DNA of 10,462 nucleotides from an uncultured Actinomycetes bacterium (GCA_903832395.1 CAILBF010000028.1:1-10462), one strand, 5' to 3'; positions 1-6,897 are shown, counted from the first letter of the stretch. The notes: generated by a model not told the origin, from the letters alone. Numbers and translations: made by a program.

Positions 1-72
1 GGTAGCTCAGTTGGTTAGAGCCCCGAACTCATAATTCGGTAGTCGTCGGTTCGAGCCCGACCCGCCCCACCA
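1..72 (+). tRNA. tRNA with CAU anticodon (probably elongator tRNA-Met), 5' end cut by window edge
   Basis: The sequence folds as a tRNA. The D-arm follows TAGCTCAG, the anticodon stem CCGAA/TTCGG encloses the loop CTCATAA (anticodon CAU), the variable loop is short, the T-arm stem GTCGG/CCGAC encloses TTCGAGC, and the 3' acceptor strand CCGCCCC is followed by A and an encoded CCA. The acceptor strand predicts a 5' strand GGGGCGG, of which only the final GG is inside the window, so about 5 bases are missing. The anticodon stem lacks the three G-C pairs of an initiator tRNA. CAU could also be a lysidine-modified Ile tRNA, but CTCATAA with this arm is more like elongator Met. The 3' part is the insertion site of the island that follows. 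Confidence 0.93.
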
Positions 73-77
73 AATAC
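27..77 (+). repeat. Left attachment-site core (attL), 51-bp direct repeat inside the tRNA 3' half
   Basis: Bases 27-77 are identical, base for base, to 9865-9915. The block starts at the anticodon loop and ends 5 bases after CCA. Identity stops at both edges (25-26 and 78 differ from their partners). This is the usual layout for tyrosine-recombinase integration into a tRNA gene: the element restores the tRNA 3' end and displaces the original 3' fragment to its far end. Crossover near the anticodon loop is inferred. Confidence 0.9.
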
Positions 78-125
78 AAGCGTGAAATCCAAAAACTTTG
101 CGCACCTAGTTTCATAGTTCTCATT

Positions 126-251
126 TTGTCTAACAGTTGTCTAAAACGCTCAAGGAATTGCTAGGAACTTAACGACTCGTGGTGGAAGGTCTCACGCTCA
201 TTTGCCTCCATGAAGAAACAACTAGGTACGATCAGGTATCAGATTAGAACG
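126..251 (+). repeat. Left copy of 126-bp imperfect direct repeat (element-end / attP-arm-like)
   Basis: This aligns without gaps to 9739-9864, 95 of 126 positions by hand. Two blocks are strongly kept: the first ~45 bases, beginning TTGTCTAACA and a second near-copy TTGTCTAAAA at 137-146, and the last 39 bases (213-251, one mismatch). The middle ~40 bases are diverged. The tandem decamers resemble arm-type integrase binding sites. Unlike the right copy, this one is not followed by a 51-bp core. Confidence 0.8.
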
Positions 252-261
252 GATGATTTTA

Positions 262-287
262 GTGCCCCCCCCGGTCGGACTCGAATC
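262..287 (-). other. tRNA 3'-end-like fragment (T-arm remnant), minus orientation
   Basis: Read on the minus strand, the stretch gives GATTCGAGTCCGACC followed by a G-run and GCAC, which looks like a tRNA T-arm running into an acceptor end. The 5' side of the T-stem no longer pairs and no anticodon arm can be built, so it is a fragment at best. A similar piece in the same orientation lies near the other end of the island (9645-9668). It may be a relic of an older attachment site. Confidence 0.35.
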
Positions 288-348
288 AAAACAACGCAGA
301 TTTTAATTCTTCTACTTGTGACCAAGTGCAACCATATCTAGTTTTGTC

Positions 349-1200
349 CTAGCGCTCTAAAAGACGGCGAAGAAAAATACGCGTTCTCTCCTGGGTTGGA
401 CTGGTGAAGATGACATCGGGCTTGCTGTCTTCAGCTATTTCTCCAGCATCCATAAAAATTACGCGATCTGCAACATCGCGGGCAAATCCCATTTCATGTG
501 TAACAATCAACATTGTCATTCCCTCTTGTGCTAACTGGCGCATGACTTTCAATACTTCGCCTACCAACTCAGGGTCAAGCGCTGATGTAACTTCATCAAA
601 AAGCATGATCCTCGGTTTCATTGCTAAAGCACGGGCGATAGCAACTCTTTGTTGTTGCCCACCAGATAACTGGTCAGGGAAAGATTCCATATGATCCTGA
701 AGTCCCACACGTTCAAGAAGTGCTTTAGCTGCCGCCAATGCTTCACCGTGAGGAATCTTCCGCACTTTCTCGATTGCCAACAGTACGTTTGATAAGGCCG
801 TCATATGTGGGAAGAGATTGAAATGTTGAAAGACCATACCTACTTCTCCCCGAAGTAGCGCGGCAGTCTTTTTTGTATCTCGGCCTTTAGTTTTATTGTT
901 TCGATGCACGAGTTGTCCTTCAATAGCAATTGATCCGGCATCGATTGTCTCGAGTCCCGCTATACAACGAAGCATTGTTGACTTCCCGCTTCCGCTGGCT
1001 CCAATCAGTACCAAAACGCTTCCTTCATCAACACTTAGATTGATATTTTGTAGTACCTGTCTTTTACCATAAGCCTTACTGACTCCGGTAAGTTCAATAA
1101 CAATCTTGTGTCCCTTCGAATTACGATCTACTAATACATCGCTCTCGACGGGCGCGATAGAAGTTGCACTTGGCTTATCTTTAAAGATGCGTTTTCTCAT
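349..1200 (-). CDS. Polar amino acid ABC transporter ATP-binding protein (GlnQ/HisP-like)
   Basis: This is the cytoplasmic ATPase that powers the importer encoded by the two genes just upstream. All nucleotide-binding motifs are present: Walker A GASGSGKST (67-75), Q-loop Gln125, signature LSGGQQQR (178-185), Walker B IMLFDE (198-203), D-loop SALD (206-209) and switch His235. The sequence style (VFQHFNLFPHMTALSNV) is that of the GlnQ/HisP/ArtP polar amino acid class. The domain begins near residue 35, leaving an unusual basic N-terminal extension of about 34 residues. No in-frame ATG, GTG or TTG lies close to the domain start. The ATG overlaps the permease stop as ATGA and has no Shine-Dalgarno of its own, so translation is probably coupled. 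The substrate is not readable; D-amino acids or their N-acyl forms are inferred from context. Confidence 0.93.
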   Translation of the reverse strand: MRKRIFKDKPSATSIAPVESDVLVDRNSKGHKIVIELTGVSKAYGKRQVLQNINLSVDEGSVLVLIGASGSGKSTMLRCIAGLETIDAGSIAIEGQLVHRNNKTKGRDTKKTAALLRGEVGMVFQHFNLFPHMTALSNVLLAIEKVRKIPHGEALAAAKALLERVGLQDHMESFPDQLSGGQQQRVAIARALAMKPRIMLFDEVTSALDPELVGEVLKVMRQLAQEGMTMLIVTHEMGFARDVADRVIFMDAGEIAEDSKPDVIFTSPTQERTRIFLRRLLER

Positions 1201-1883
1201 GTGACTTTGTACCGGCGCTCAAGAGCACTTGTTAGTAGAGAGAGTGGATATGTTAGGCAGAAATAAATTAGAGCTAGCGCGGTATACAACTCCAGCGGTC
1301 TAAAAGTATTTGTAACAAAGATTTGGGATTGATAAGTTAGTTCTGCGACAGCAATTGTAGATAAAAGTGAAGAATCTTTTATAAGACTAATAAAAACATT
1401 ACCTGTCGGAGGAAGAACTCTTCGAAATGCTTGAGGAAGAATTACATAACGAAAGCTCTGAATTGGTGACAACCCGAGCACGAAAGAAGCATCTCGTTGA
1501 CCACGTTCGATTGACAGCAACCCTGCTCTAAAAATCTCTGAGAGAAACGCACCGGAGTTCAATGAAAGCGCAACCACTCCTGAAGTTACCGGTGACAAAC
1601 TGACGTGAAGAACTATTGGCATAACGTAAAAGATCCAAATAAGTTGAACTAATGCTGGGGTCGTACGAAAAAAATCAGTGTAGATATAAGCAATCCATGA
1701 AAATGGTCGTTTCTTAGAGATCCTGATAAGCGCAACCGCTAATCCTAAAATGTTCCCAAATATAAGTGATAGAGATGCAACAAGAAGGGTGTACTTAAGC
1801 CCTCTTACAAGAAGAAATAGCGCATCATGGCTGAAAAGAATATTCCAGTGCCAGTGATACGTGCTAATTGCAGTGTGAAACAT
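1197..1883 (-). CDS. Polar amino acid ABC transporter permease (HisM/GlnP family)
   Basis: This is an inner-membrane permease of the HisMQ/GlnP type, 228 residues, normal for the family. Hydrophobic segments lie at roughly 30-53, 63-95, 162-183 and 197-218, with a weaker one near 102-115. The conserved RTTPALVQ motif is at 73-80. The EAA coupling loop that docks on the ATPase is at about 117-150 (EIFRAG, then SIERGQRDAS and LGLS, then VILPQAFRR). Only one permease gene is present, so a homodimer is expected. An SD GGAGG (1887-1891) sits only 3 bases before the ATG, but no better in-frame start exists nearby. Its stop overlaps the ATPase start by 4 bases. A hairpin separates it from the binding-protein gene. 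Confidence 0.93.
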   Translation of the reverse strand: MFHTAISTYHWHWNILFSHDALFLLVRGLKYTLLVASLSLIFGNILGLAVALIRISKKRPFSWIAYIYTDFFRTTPALVQLIWIFYVMPIVLHVSLSPVTSGVVALSLNSGAFLSEIFRAGLLSIERGQRDASFVLGLSPIQSFRYVILPQAFRRVLPPTGNVFISLIKDSSLLSTIAVAELTYQSQIFVTNTFRPLELYTALALIYFCLTYPLSLLTSALERRYKVT

Positions 1884-1901
1884 AGCCCTCCGTTAAAATA
1901 T

Positions 1902-1930
1902 GAGTGGACACCCTTTGTAGGTGCCCACTC
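1902..1930 (-). terminator. Hairpin between binding-protein and permease genes (attenuator or mRNA-stabilising)
   Basis: GAGTGG (1902-1907) pairs with CCACTC (1925-1930) and CACC (1909-1912) with GGTG (1920-1923), with one mismatch between the two helices and a 7-base loop. On the minus transcript it lies after the binding-protein stop codon and is followed by ATATTTT, a short imperfect U-tract. Partial termination or 3' protection here would give more binding protein than permease, as is common in ABC operons. Confidence 0.6.
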
Positions 1931-1944
1931 GATTAACTATTTAT

Positions 1945-2751
1945 TTAGCCTCTTAGTGAGTTAGCTACGGTTAGCCACTTATCTGCAAGAGTCTTGATTC
2001 CCCCGCTTTTGGTCTCTTTCGTTATGAATTTATTTAGCTTTGCCTCCAGTGCGGTATTGCTCTTAAGTAAACTGAAGCTAATAAATACTGGTGAGATCCC
2101 ATTAGGAGTGGTGGCATAACTTGGAACAGTTCGCATCGTGAACTCGGCATCTACGGCTGGTGCCAAGTAGCTCGAATCCATGAATGCATCGGAGCGACCA
2201 GAGGAAACTTCAGAAGCAAGGTCAGCCACTGTGGCAGTCGTTAACGATCTAAAAGTTGCCAGAGGGGCTAGGTCTTTCGCTACCGTCTCCTCGGCTGAAC
2301 CAGAAATCACAGCGATTGTGACACCAGCAACGTTTAGATCTGCAACTGTCTGATACTTGGAAGAGTCTGCAACGAAGAATAATGAACCCGCAGCTGAGAG
2401 TGGCTTAGTAAAGTTAACCACTGCACGTCGCTCGGGGTTGGCATTAATTGGTTGAGTAAAGTCATATTTATTTGCCTGTAAGCCAGCGATCATAAGTGGC
2501 CAAGTTGTTGGCACAAATACAAGTTTCATATTGCTATCTTTGGCGAACTTACGTGCTAATTCGGCAGAGAAGGAAGTCCACTTACCTGCAACATCTTGGA
2601 ACAAGAATGGTGGGCCGTTAGCAACTCCCATTCGGACTACTTTTTTCGCGGCCGGAGCAGCGTAACTTGAAGAACTACCAGCGATCAGCGAGATGGCGAC
2701 AAGGCCAACTGCCGTGATAGATAGAATTGAATGTGGACGTTTACGGTTCAT
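1945..2751 (-). CDS. Secreted amino acid ABC transporter substrate-binding protein (SBP family 3)
   Basis: This is the extracellular solute-binding protein of the importer, 268 residues. The N-terminus is a Sec signal: a basic MNRKRPHS, a hydrophobic core ILSITAVGLVAISLIAG, then SSSSYAAPA with likely cleavage near residue 31-32. Family 3 features are visible: VRMGVANGPPFLF (39-51), NPERRAVVNFTKPL (105-118) containing the Arg that normally holds the ligand carboxylate, the hinge-side VADLNVAGVTIAVISGSAEE (136-155), GRSDAFMDSSYLA (185-197), and a C-terminal GGIKTLADKWL. There is no Cys anywhere, so no lipobox, which is odd for a monoderm. It may be anchored by an uncleaved signal or released. 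An SD AGGAAGGG (2759-2766) lies 7 bases from the ATG. The ligand cannot be inferred from sequence alone. Confidence 0.92.
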   Translation of the reverse strand: MNRKRPHSILSITAVGLVAISLIAGSSSSYAAPAAKKVVRMGVANGPPFLFQDVAGKWTSFSAELARKFAKDSNMKLVFVPTTWPLMIAGLQANKYDFTQPINANPERRAVVNFTKPLSAAGSLFFVADSSKYQTVADLNVAGVTIAVISGSAEETVAKDLAPLATFRSLTTATVADLASEVSSGRSDAFMDSSYLAPAVDAEFTMRTVPSYATTPNGISPVFISFSLLKSNTALEAKLNKFITKETKSGGIKTLADKWLTVANSLRG

Positions 2752-2816
2752 ATTCTTACCCTTCCTACGTAGATTATTAGGAGGCTAACATCACACATCT
2801 CATTTACCCACCTTTA

Positions 2817-2830
2817 TTCCGCATGCCGAA
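2817..2830 (-). promoter_or_regulatory. Candidate IclR-family operator upstream of the transporter genes
   Basis: The minus strand reads TTCGGCATGCGGAA, a 14-bp palindrome with a single mispaired position per arm. It shares 12 of 14 bases with a site at 6934-6947 in front of the iclR gene; the run ATGCGGAATAA is identical in both. It lies 3 bases downstream of a possible -10 box TAGATT (2834-2839), where a bound repressor would block initiation. Binding is inferred. Confidence 0.5.
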
Positions 2831-2833
2831 ATT

Positions 2834-2839
2834 AATCTA
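2834..2839 (-). promoter_or_regulatory. Possible -10 box for the transporter genes
   Basis: TAGATT on the minus strand fits the actinobacterial TANNNT -10 pattern and lies in the 139-bp gap before the binding-protein gene. Transcription would start within the palindrome at 2817-2830 and leave a leader of about 75 bases. No convincing -35 is seen at 17-18 bases, so this is tentative. Readthrough from the deacylase gene is also possible. Confidence 0.3.
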
Positions 2840-2890
2840 AAAACCAATCAATTGAGCAAATAAATATTCAAAGAGTTGGCAAAGAAAGCA

Positions 2891-4474
2891 TTATTTTACT
2901 GGGGCTGAGCGACGCAGGCCCCACCCTGAGTTAATACCGGTGAGATTCCCGTCAGCCAATACCTGTTGCCCGCATACGAAAACATCATTAATTCCAATTG
3001 CATCGATGCGAGGTGAGTCGTAATCCGCCATATCAGTCACTGACGTAGGATCAACAACCACTACATCGGCGACATAACCAGGCCTTAATTTTCCTCGATC
3101 ATTTAGACAATAACGTTCTGCGGAACGACCTGAGAGATGTACGGCTGCGGTTGACCAATCAAAATCGCCACGCTCCCTAACAAACAAACGTAGAAACTTC
3201 GCAAAGGTTCCCCATGCGCGTGGATGTGTGTGCTTGCCAATGTAAATTCCATCCGAACCAACGACATGAGCACGATGAGTAAAAAGCTTCGCAAGATCTT
3301 CATATTGGCGTTGATTTCGTACCATCATGATTGCGCTTACCGCAAGAGAAGATGCAGCAAGTAGGTCAAGAGCAAAAGTTGCCGGATCTACACCTGCTTT
3401 ACTGGCTGCAGCACGAACTGTTAGTCCGTGTGCCCAGTCATAATCCTGACTGGCAATATGAGCGAGGGTCAGGTTGTCTGGCCATTCTGGACCTAAATCA
3501 GGATTGTTTTCTAAAGCGGGAAACCAGTTTTCCAAGAGATCAGCGCGCACTTTTGGATCGCGAAGCAACGCTACAACATCTGAGTTGGGTGCAGCGAGCA
3601 AAGATGATGGAAGCAGTGGCATGCTAAGAAGAGTGCACCCACGTCGATAAGGATAAGTATCAAATGTGGCGTCGATACCAACTCGTGCCATCCCTTCAAT
3701 CAGTTCTATTAATAAATCAGTAGGGCCGTGATAGTGGGAAATATGAACGCTCGCTCCGGTAGCAAGTGCTATTTTGCTTACTTCCTCGATGCCGGAAGGC
3801 GAATTTGATTCATATCCTCCACGCATGTGTGTGACGTAAATGCCACCCGCTAGCGCAACAGGGCGACAAAGTGAAATAAGTTCATTTGTGTCAGCATAAA
3901 TAGCGGGAACATAATCCAGACCTGTCGAGAGTCCCAAAGCGCCCTCGTTCATACCTGTCGCAATGACTTCACACATTGCTGCAATTTCAGAAGTTGTAGA
4001 AACACCAGGACTGTAGCCCCTAATTTCATGGCGAACTGTTCCTGCAGGAATTAGGTATCCCACATTTATCGGCGTGGTTTCATCATAAGTAGCAAGCAAG
4101 TTGGCGACGCCTCCGCCATTATAAGTAGGGTGGATTCCTAGCAACGCACCAAAGTATTCAGTTGCATAATCACCGCTGCCAGGTGCATATGAAACACCAT
4201 CTTGGCCAACGATTACAGTTGTCACACCTTGTCGTAGAAGAGCTCGTTGCACGTCAACATTAAATACGGCGGAATCAGCGTGACTATGAGCGTCGATAAA
4301 ACCCGGTAAAAGATAACGTCCAGTAACATTTACTATCGTATCACCAGCCTCTGCATCAATAGTTCCCACGGCCTCAATAAAATTACCGCGGATTACTAAA
4401 TCTGCAATTCGTGGTTCTGAGCCTGAGCCATCAACAATAGTTCCCCCACGTAAAATGGTGCGATTCTCAAGCAT
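2891..4474 (-). CDS. N-acyl-D-amino-acid deacylase (D-aminoacylase family amidohydrolase)
   Basis: This is predicted to hydrolyse N-acyl-D-amino acids to a carboxylate and a free D-amino acid in the cytoplasm. The 527 residues match the D-aminoacylase/NDAase branch of the amidohydrolase superfamily. An N-terminal beta segment (GGTIVDGSGSEPRIADLVIRG) precedes the metal motif GFIDAHSHAD with His63 and His65. Further expected metal or catalytic residues are His216 (YVTHMRGG), His247 (HISHYHG), Asp408 (GSDG) and the HPRAWGTF motif (417-424). The C-terminal beta part ends in RPGYVADVVVVDP. At residue 92 an Asp (GQDG) stands where characterised D-aminoacylases have the metal-ligand Cys (NCG). An SD AGAAGGG lies 6 bases before the ATG. 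It is 50 bp downstream of the DapA-like gene and probably in one operon with it. Acyl and side-chain preference are unknown. Confidence 0.88.
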   Translation of the reverse strand: MLENRTILRGGTIVDGSGSEPRIADLVIRGNFIEAVGTIDAEAGDTIVNVTGRYLLPGFIDAHSHADSAVFNVDVQRALLRQGVTTVIVGQDGVSYAPGSGDYATEYFGALLGIHPTYNGGGVANLLATYDETTPINVGYLIPAGTVRHEIRGYSPGVSTTSEIAAMCEVIATGMNEGALGLSTGLDYVPAIYADTNELISLCRPVALAGGIYVTHMRGGYESNSPSGIEEVSKIALATGASVHISHYHGPTDLLIELIEGMARVGIDATFDTYPYRRGCTLLSMPLLPSSLLAAPNSDVVALLRDPKVRADLLENWFPALENNPDLGPEWPDNLTLAHIASQDYDWAHGLTVRAAASKAGVDPATFALDLLAASSLAVSAIMMVRNQRQYEDLAKLFTHRAHVVGSDGIYIGKHTHPRAWGTFAKFLRLFVRERGDFDWSTAAVHLSGRSAERYCLNDRGKLRPGYVADVVVVDPTSVTDMADYDSPRIDAIGINDVFVCGQQVLADGNLTGINSGWGLRRSAPVK

Positions 4475-4524
4475 TCCATACCCTTCTGATTAAATAAGAT
4501 GTGATTAAATTTATCGCCAAATGA

Positions 4525-5433
4525 TTAGCGCGAAGCAATGCTTATTTGCTCAAATAATCGATCAACTTCACCACGCGTTTCGTTATCAAGAACAAAGGAG
4601 GTTGGCCCCTGAGCTAATGTGGATTCGATAACTCCCTGCATTTTAAGAATATATTTTTCTACAGTTACGAACATATCAATGGAATTCTGTAGATTAATGA
4701 GAGCGCACAGCGGTCCACTGATCGCATATGCAACCGACCACTCATTGTTTAATAGGGAGTCCCACATCTTTTGGATGGCCCAACAAACTTCTGCTCCTGG
4801 CATTGTTCCGACTATGCCTCGCCGAAAACTATCTACCAAAGCCGCACCACCAGTTCCCTCAAAGATCCGCGCCTCACCCCCAGTTGCATCTCGCAATTGT
4901 GAAATACGGGGTCCAATTGGTGGGGCCTCTGGTTTAAAGTAAATACGGTCTCCATAGGTCTCCAACATTTTTACCTGCAGGTCAATGCTTAGTGGACGTC
5001 CAACATACCCACTGGCATCTTGGATAACTAGATCAATTGTCGTTGATTCCGCAATATCTGAGTAGTAGCCAAGAAGAGCTCCATCATCGAGCGCCACTGA
5101 AATCGGCGGGATAGCCATGAGCGCATCGGCGCCGACATGCTCTGCATGACGAGCGTGATCAATCGCTACCTTCGTGCTTTCTGCACCACAACTAATTATT
5201 GAAACAGCACCACGATCTCGCGCCACGCCAACCACAATTTCTGTCAAATGCTGACGCTCTGGTCCACTTAATCTAAGTATTTCCGAGACCATTCCCGTAG
5301 TAAGGCCTGCGACTCCTTGATCTAAGACCCAATTGAGTTCCTTAATTAATGCATTTTCATCAATTGAAAGGTCATCTCGGAATGGGGTTTGGATAACGGG
5401 CATTACTCCTGCAATTTCACGATGGAATACCAT
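4525..5433 (-). CDS. Divergent DapA/NanA-family (class I aldolase-like) lyase
   Basis: This is a 302-residue TIM-barrel protein of the dihydrodipicolinate synthase/N-acetylneuraminate lyase family, the usual length. The early motif TPFRDDLSIDENAL (16-29), GLTTGMVSEILRLS with Thr45-Thr46-Gly47, and the Schiff-base lysine Lys167 (YFKPEA) are present, as is the late FEGTGGAALVDSFRRGIVGTMPG (191-213). The strand that normally carries the catalytic Tyr (YNVP) reads IQDASGYVG, with Gln138 at the Tyr position, so it is unlikely to be a true DapA. The kept lysine suggests an aldolase, lyase or dehydratase that forms a Schiff base with a 2-oxo acid. In this cluster it may process an oxo acid produced from a D-amino acid. 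A GAAAGGT SD lies rather far (13 bases) from the ATG. The substrate is unknown. Confidence 0.82.
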   Translation of the reverse strand: MVFHREIAGVMPVIQTPFRDDLSIDENALIKELNWVLDQGVAGLTTGMVSEILRLSGPERQHLTEIVVGVARDRGAVSIISCGAESTKVAIDHARHAEHVGADALMAIPPISVALDDGALLGYYSDIAESTTIDLVIQDASGYVGRPLSIDLQVKMLETYGDRIYFKPEAPPIGPRISQLRDATGGEARIFEGTGGAALVDSFRRGIVGTMPGAEVCWAIQKMWDSLLNNEWSVAYAISGPLCALINLQNSIDMFVTVEKYILKMQGVIESTLAQGPTSFVLDNETRGEVDRLFEQISIASR

Positions 5434-5572
5434 TTAATGTCGGCTACCTTTCAATTATCTTTTTTGGTTAAATCTCTTTTTAGCTTACGGAAACTAACAC
5501 TAATTCCTTGACTTCTATAGCAATAATTCACATCATGGAAATCAAAATTTCACTCACCTAATCGAACAAGTC

Positions 5573-6853
5573 TCATATTCCTGCTTTTAAAACCTCCCGA
5601 ACAGTGTCTAAAGTTCTATCAATATCAGAACCTTCGTGAGCTGATGATAGGAACCAAGTGCCACGTGGCAAGATTCGAATTCCCCGGATAAGCATTTCAA
5701 ATGCAAAATTCTGGTAACGCAAACGATTCAATTGCATAGCTGTCCTATAATCTGTCGGACTTTTTAAATCAAAGTGGACATTGAAAACAGCGGGATAGCC
5801 AACTACTTCATGTTCTATACGAGCTCTGGAAAATTCTCGTCGGAGGCCATCCATAAGCGCTTTCCCAGTTTCATCGATATTCCTGTAAGGAATACCGCTC
5901 TTAAGTATTTGTAGGGTCGTTGCCGTTGCAGCCATAGAAATGGATTGACTGTTATAAGTCCCTCCATGCATTACCTGACCCGTTCCCACAAGATTCATAA
6001 ATTCACGTTTTCCAACAATGGCTGCGACTGCAAATCCATTGGCCAAGGCTTTGCCCAATATCGTCAAATCAGGTGTAACACCTAAATGTCCCTGTGCGCC
6101 ACCAACAGAAACTCGAAAACCTGTAATAACTTCGTCAAAAATTAAAACTGTTCCATATTTAGTGCAAATTTCTCTGACTCGCTCCAAATATCCTGAAGCT
6201 GGCATCACGCCACCGATATTGAACATAACCGGTTCCATAATTATTGCGGCTATTTCGCCACTCTTTAGATGTGCTTCAATTAATTCCACGTTATTCCAGG
6301 GCAGTACTATGACGTTATTGGAAATTTCTTGACCCGCTGTTCCTGGATTTACATGAGGGTTCAGTGGATCTCCCGCTTTCGAAATATCTGGTGAAACACT
6401 CAAAAAGACATTATCGAACCAGCCGTGATAGTGACCTTCAAATTTGATTATCTTCCATCGCTTAGTTGCCGCGCGAGCCGTTCGTAAGGCCACCTGCACT
6501 GCTTCGGAACCAGATGAGGCAAATCGCACCAACTCGGCTGAGTTTACGAGTTCTGTTAATAATTGCGCCGCTTGATATTCCAATGGAGTCTGTCCACCAA
6601 CTAGCACCGAAATATCTAGTTGATTCTTTGCAGCTTCTATAACTTGTGCTGGATTGTGACCAAGGATCATGGGACCCATACCCAAGTAATAATCAATCAA
6701 TTCATTTCCATCTATGTCAATCAACCTACAGCCGAAAGCGCGAGCGAAAACCAGAGGAGTCGGGCGAATCCCAGACCTAAATCCGCTATTTACTCCACCT
6801 GCAACGTAAATAGCACCCTCTTCCACTGCTCTTGTAGAACAAGTAAAGTTCAA
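5573..6853 (-). CDS. Class III PLP aminotransferase, glutamate-1-semialdehyde 2,1-aminomutase-like
   Basis: This is a 426-residue fold-type I PLP enzyme. It has GGVNSGFRSG (19-28), the phosphate-binding SSGSEAV (113-119), HYHGW (141-145), the PLP-ring Asp240 in IFDEVITGFR, the Schiff-base Lys268 (ILGKALANGF) and HGGTYNSQ with Thr299 (296-303). It resembles HemL but differs in the active-site region and sits in a catabolic cluster, so a housekeeping heme role is unlikely. Characterised D-phenylglycine aminotransferase belongs to this HemL-like group, which makes a D-amino-acid aminotransferase or an aminomutase reasonable. The start is a TTG preceded by GGAG (6860-6863) with 6-base spacing. 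The overlapping ATG at 6857 is out of frame and closes after about 23 codons. It is the first gene of the minus-strand run and is divergent from iclR. Confidence 0.86.
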   Translation of the reverse strand: MNFTCSTRAVEEGAIYVAGGVNSGFRSGIRPTPLVFARAFGCRLIDIDGNELIDYYLGMGPMILGHNPAQVIEAAKNQLDISVLVGGQTPLEYQAAQLLTELVNSAELVRFASSGSEAVQVALRTARAATKRWKIIKFEGHYHGWFDNVFLSVSPDISKAGDPLNPHVNPGTAGQEISNNVIVLPWNNVELIEAHLKSGEIAAIIMEPVMFNIGGVMPASGYLERVREICTKYGTVLIFDEVITGFRVSVGGAQGHLGVTPDLTILGKALANGFAVAAIVGKREFMNLVGTGQVMHGGTYNSQSISMAATATTLQILKSGIPYRNIDETGKALMDGLRREFSRARIEHEVVGYPAVFNVHFDLKSPTDYRTAMQLNRLRYQNFAFEMLIRGIRILPRGTWFLSSAHEGSDIDRTLDTVREVLKAGI

Positions 6854-6897
6854 TCATGTCTCCAGATGTCTCATCGTTACGAACACTTATCCCTAGT

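Larger units (their letters stand above)
73..348. other. Left island end, non-coding
   Basis: No credible gene is seen in this stretch. It holds the last bases of the attL core, a 48-bp unique spacer, the left 126-bp repeat and the T-arm-like fragment, and then about 60 bases of AT-rich sequence downstream of the ABC ATPase stop codon. A five-pair hairpin (ACTTG/CAAGT, 314-327) is present but has no U-run on the minus strand, so I do not call a terminator. Confidence 0.6.

Noticed and set aside
314..327. Hairpin ACTTG/CAAGT as a terminator after the ABC ATPase
   Set aside because: It has only five pairs, with no U-run following on the minus transcript.
404..694. Plus-strand open frame inside the ABC ATPase gene
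   Set aside because: It is a shadow of the strongly conserved minus-strand ATPase. Other plus-strand frames inside minus-strand genes (3331-3627, 4619-4942, 4728-4937, 6018-6332, 6620-6922, 7902-8132) and frames within iclR and the terminal gene were dropped for the same reason.
4525..5433. Naming the lyase dapA
   Set aside because: The catalytic Tyr position is Gln and there is no lysine-pathway context.
5573..6853. Naming the aminotransferase hemL
   Set aside because: The family resemblance is real, but the active-site loop and the catabolic island setting do not support a heme-biosynthesis role.
6789..6857. ATG start at 6857 instead of the TTG at 6853
   Set aside because: That ATG is in another frame, which closes after about 23 codons. 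The TTG has a GGAG at good spacing and is in the conserved frame.
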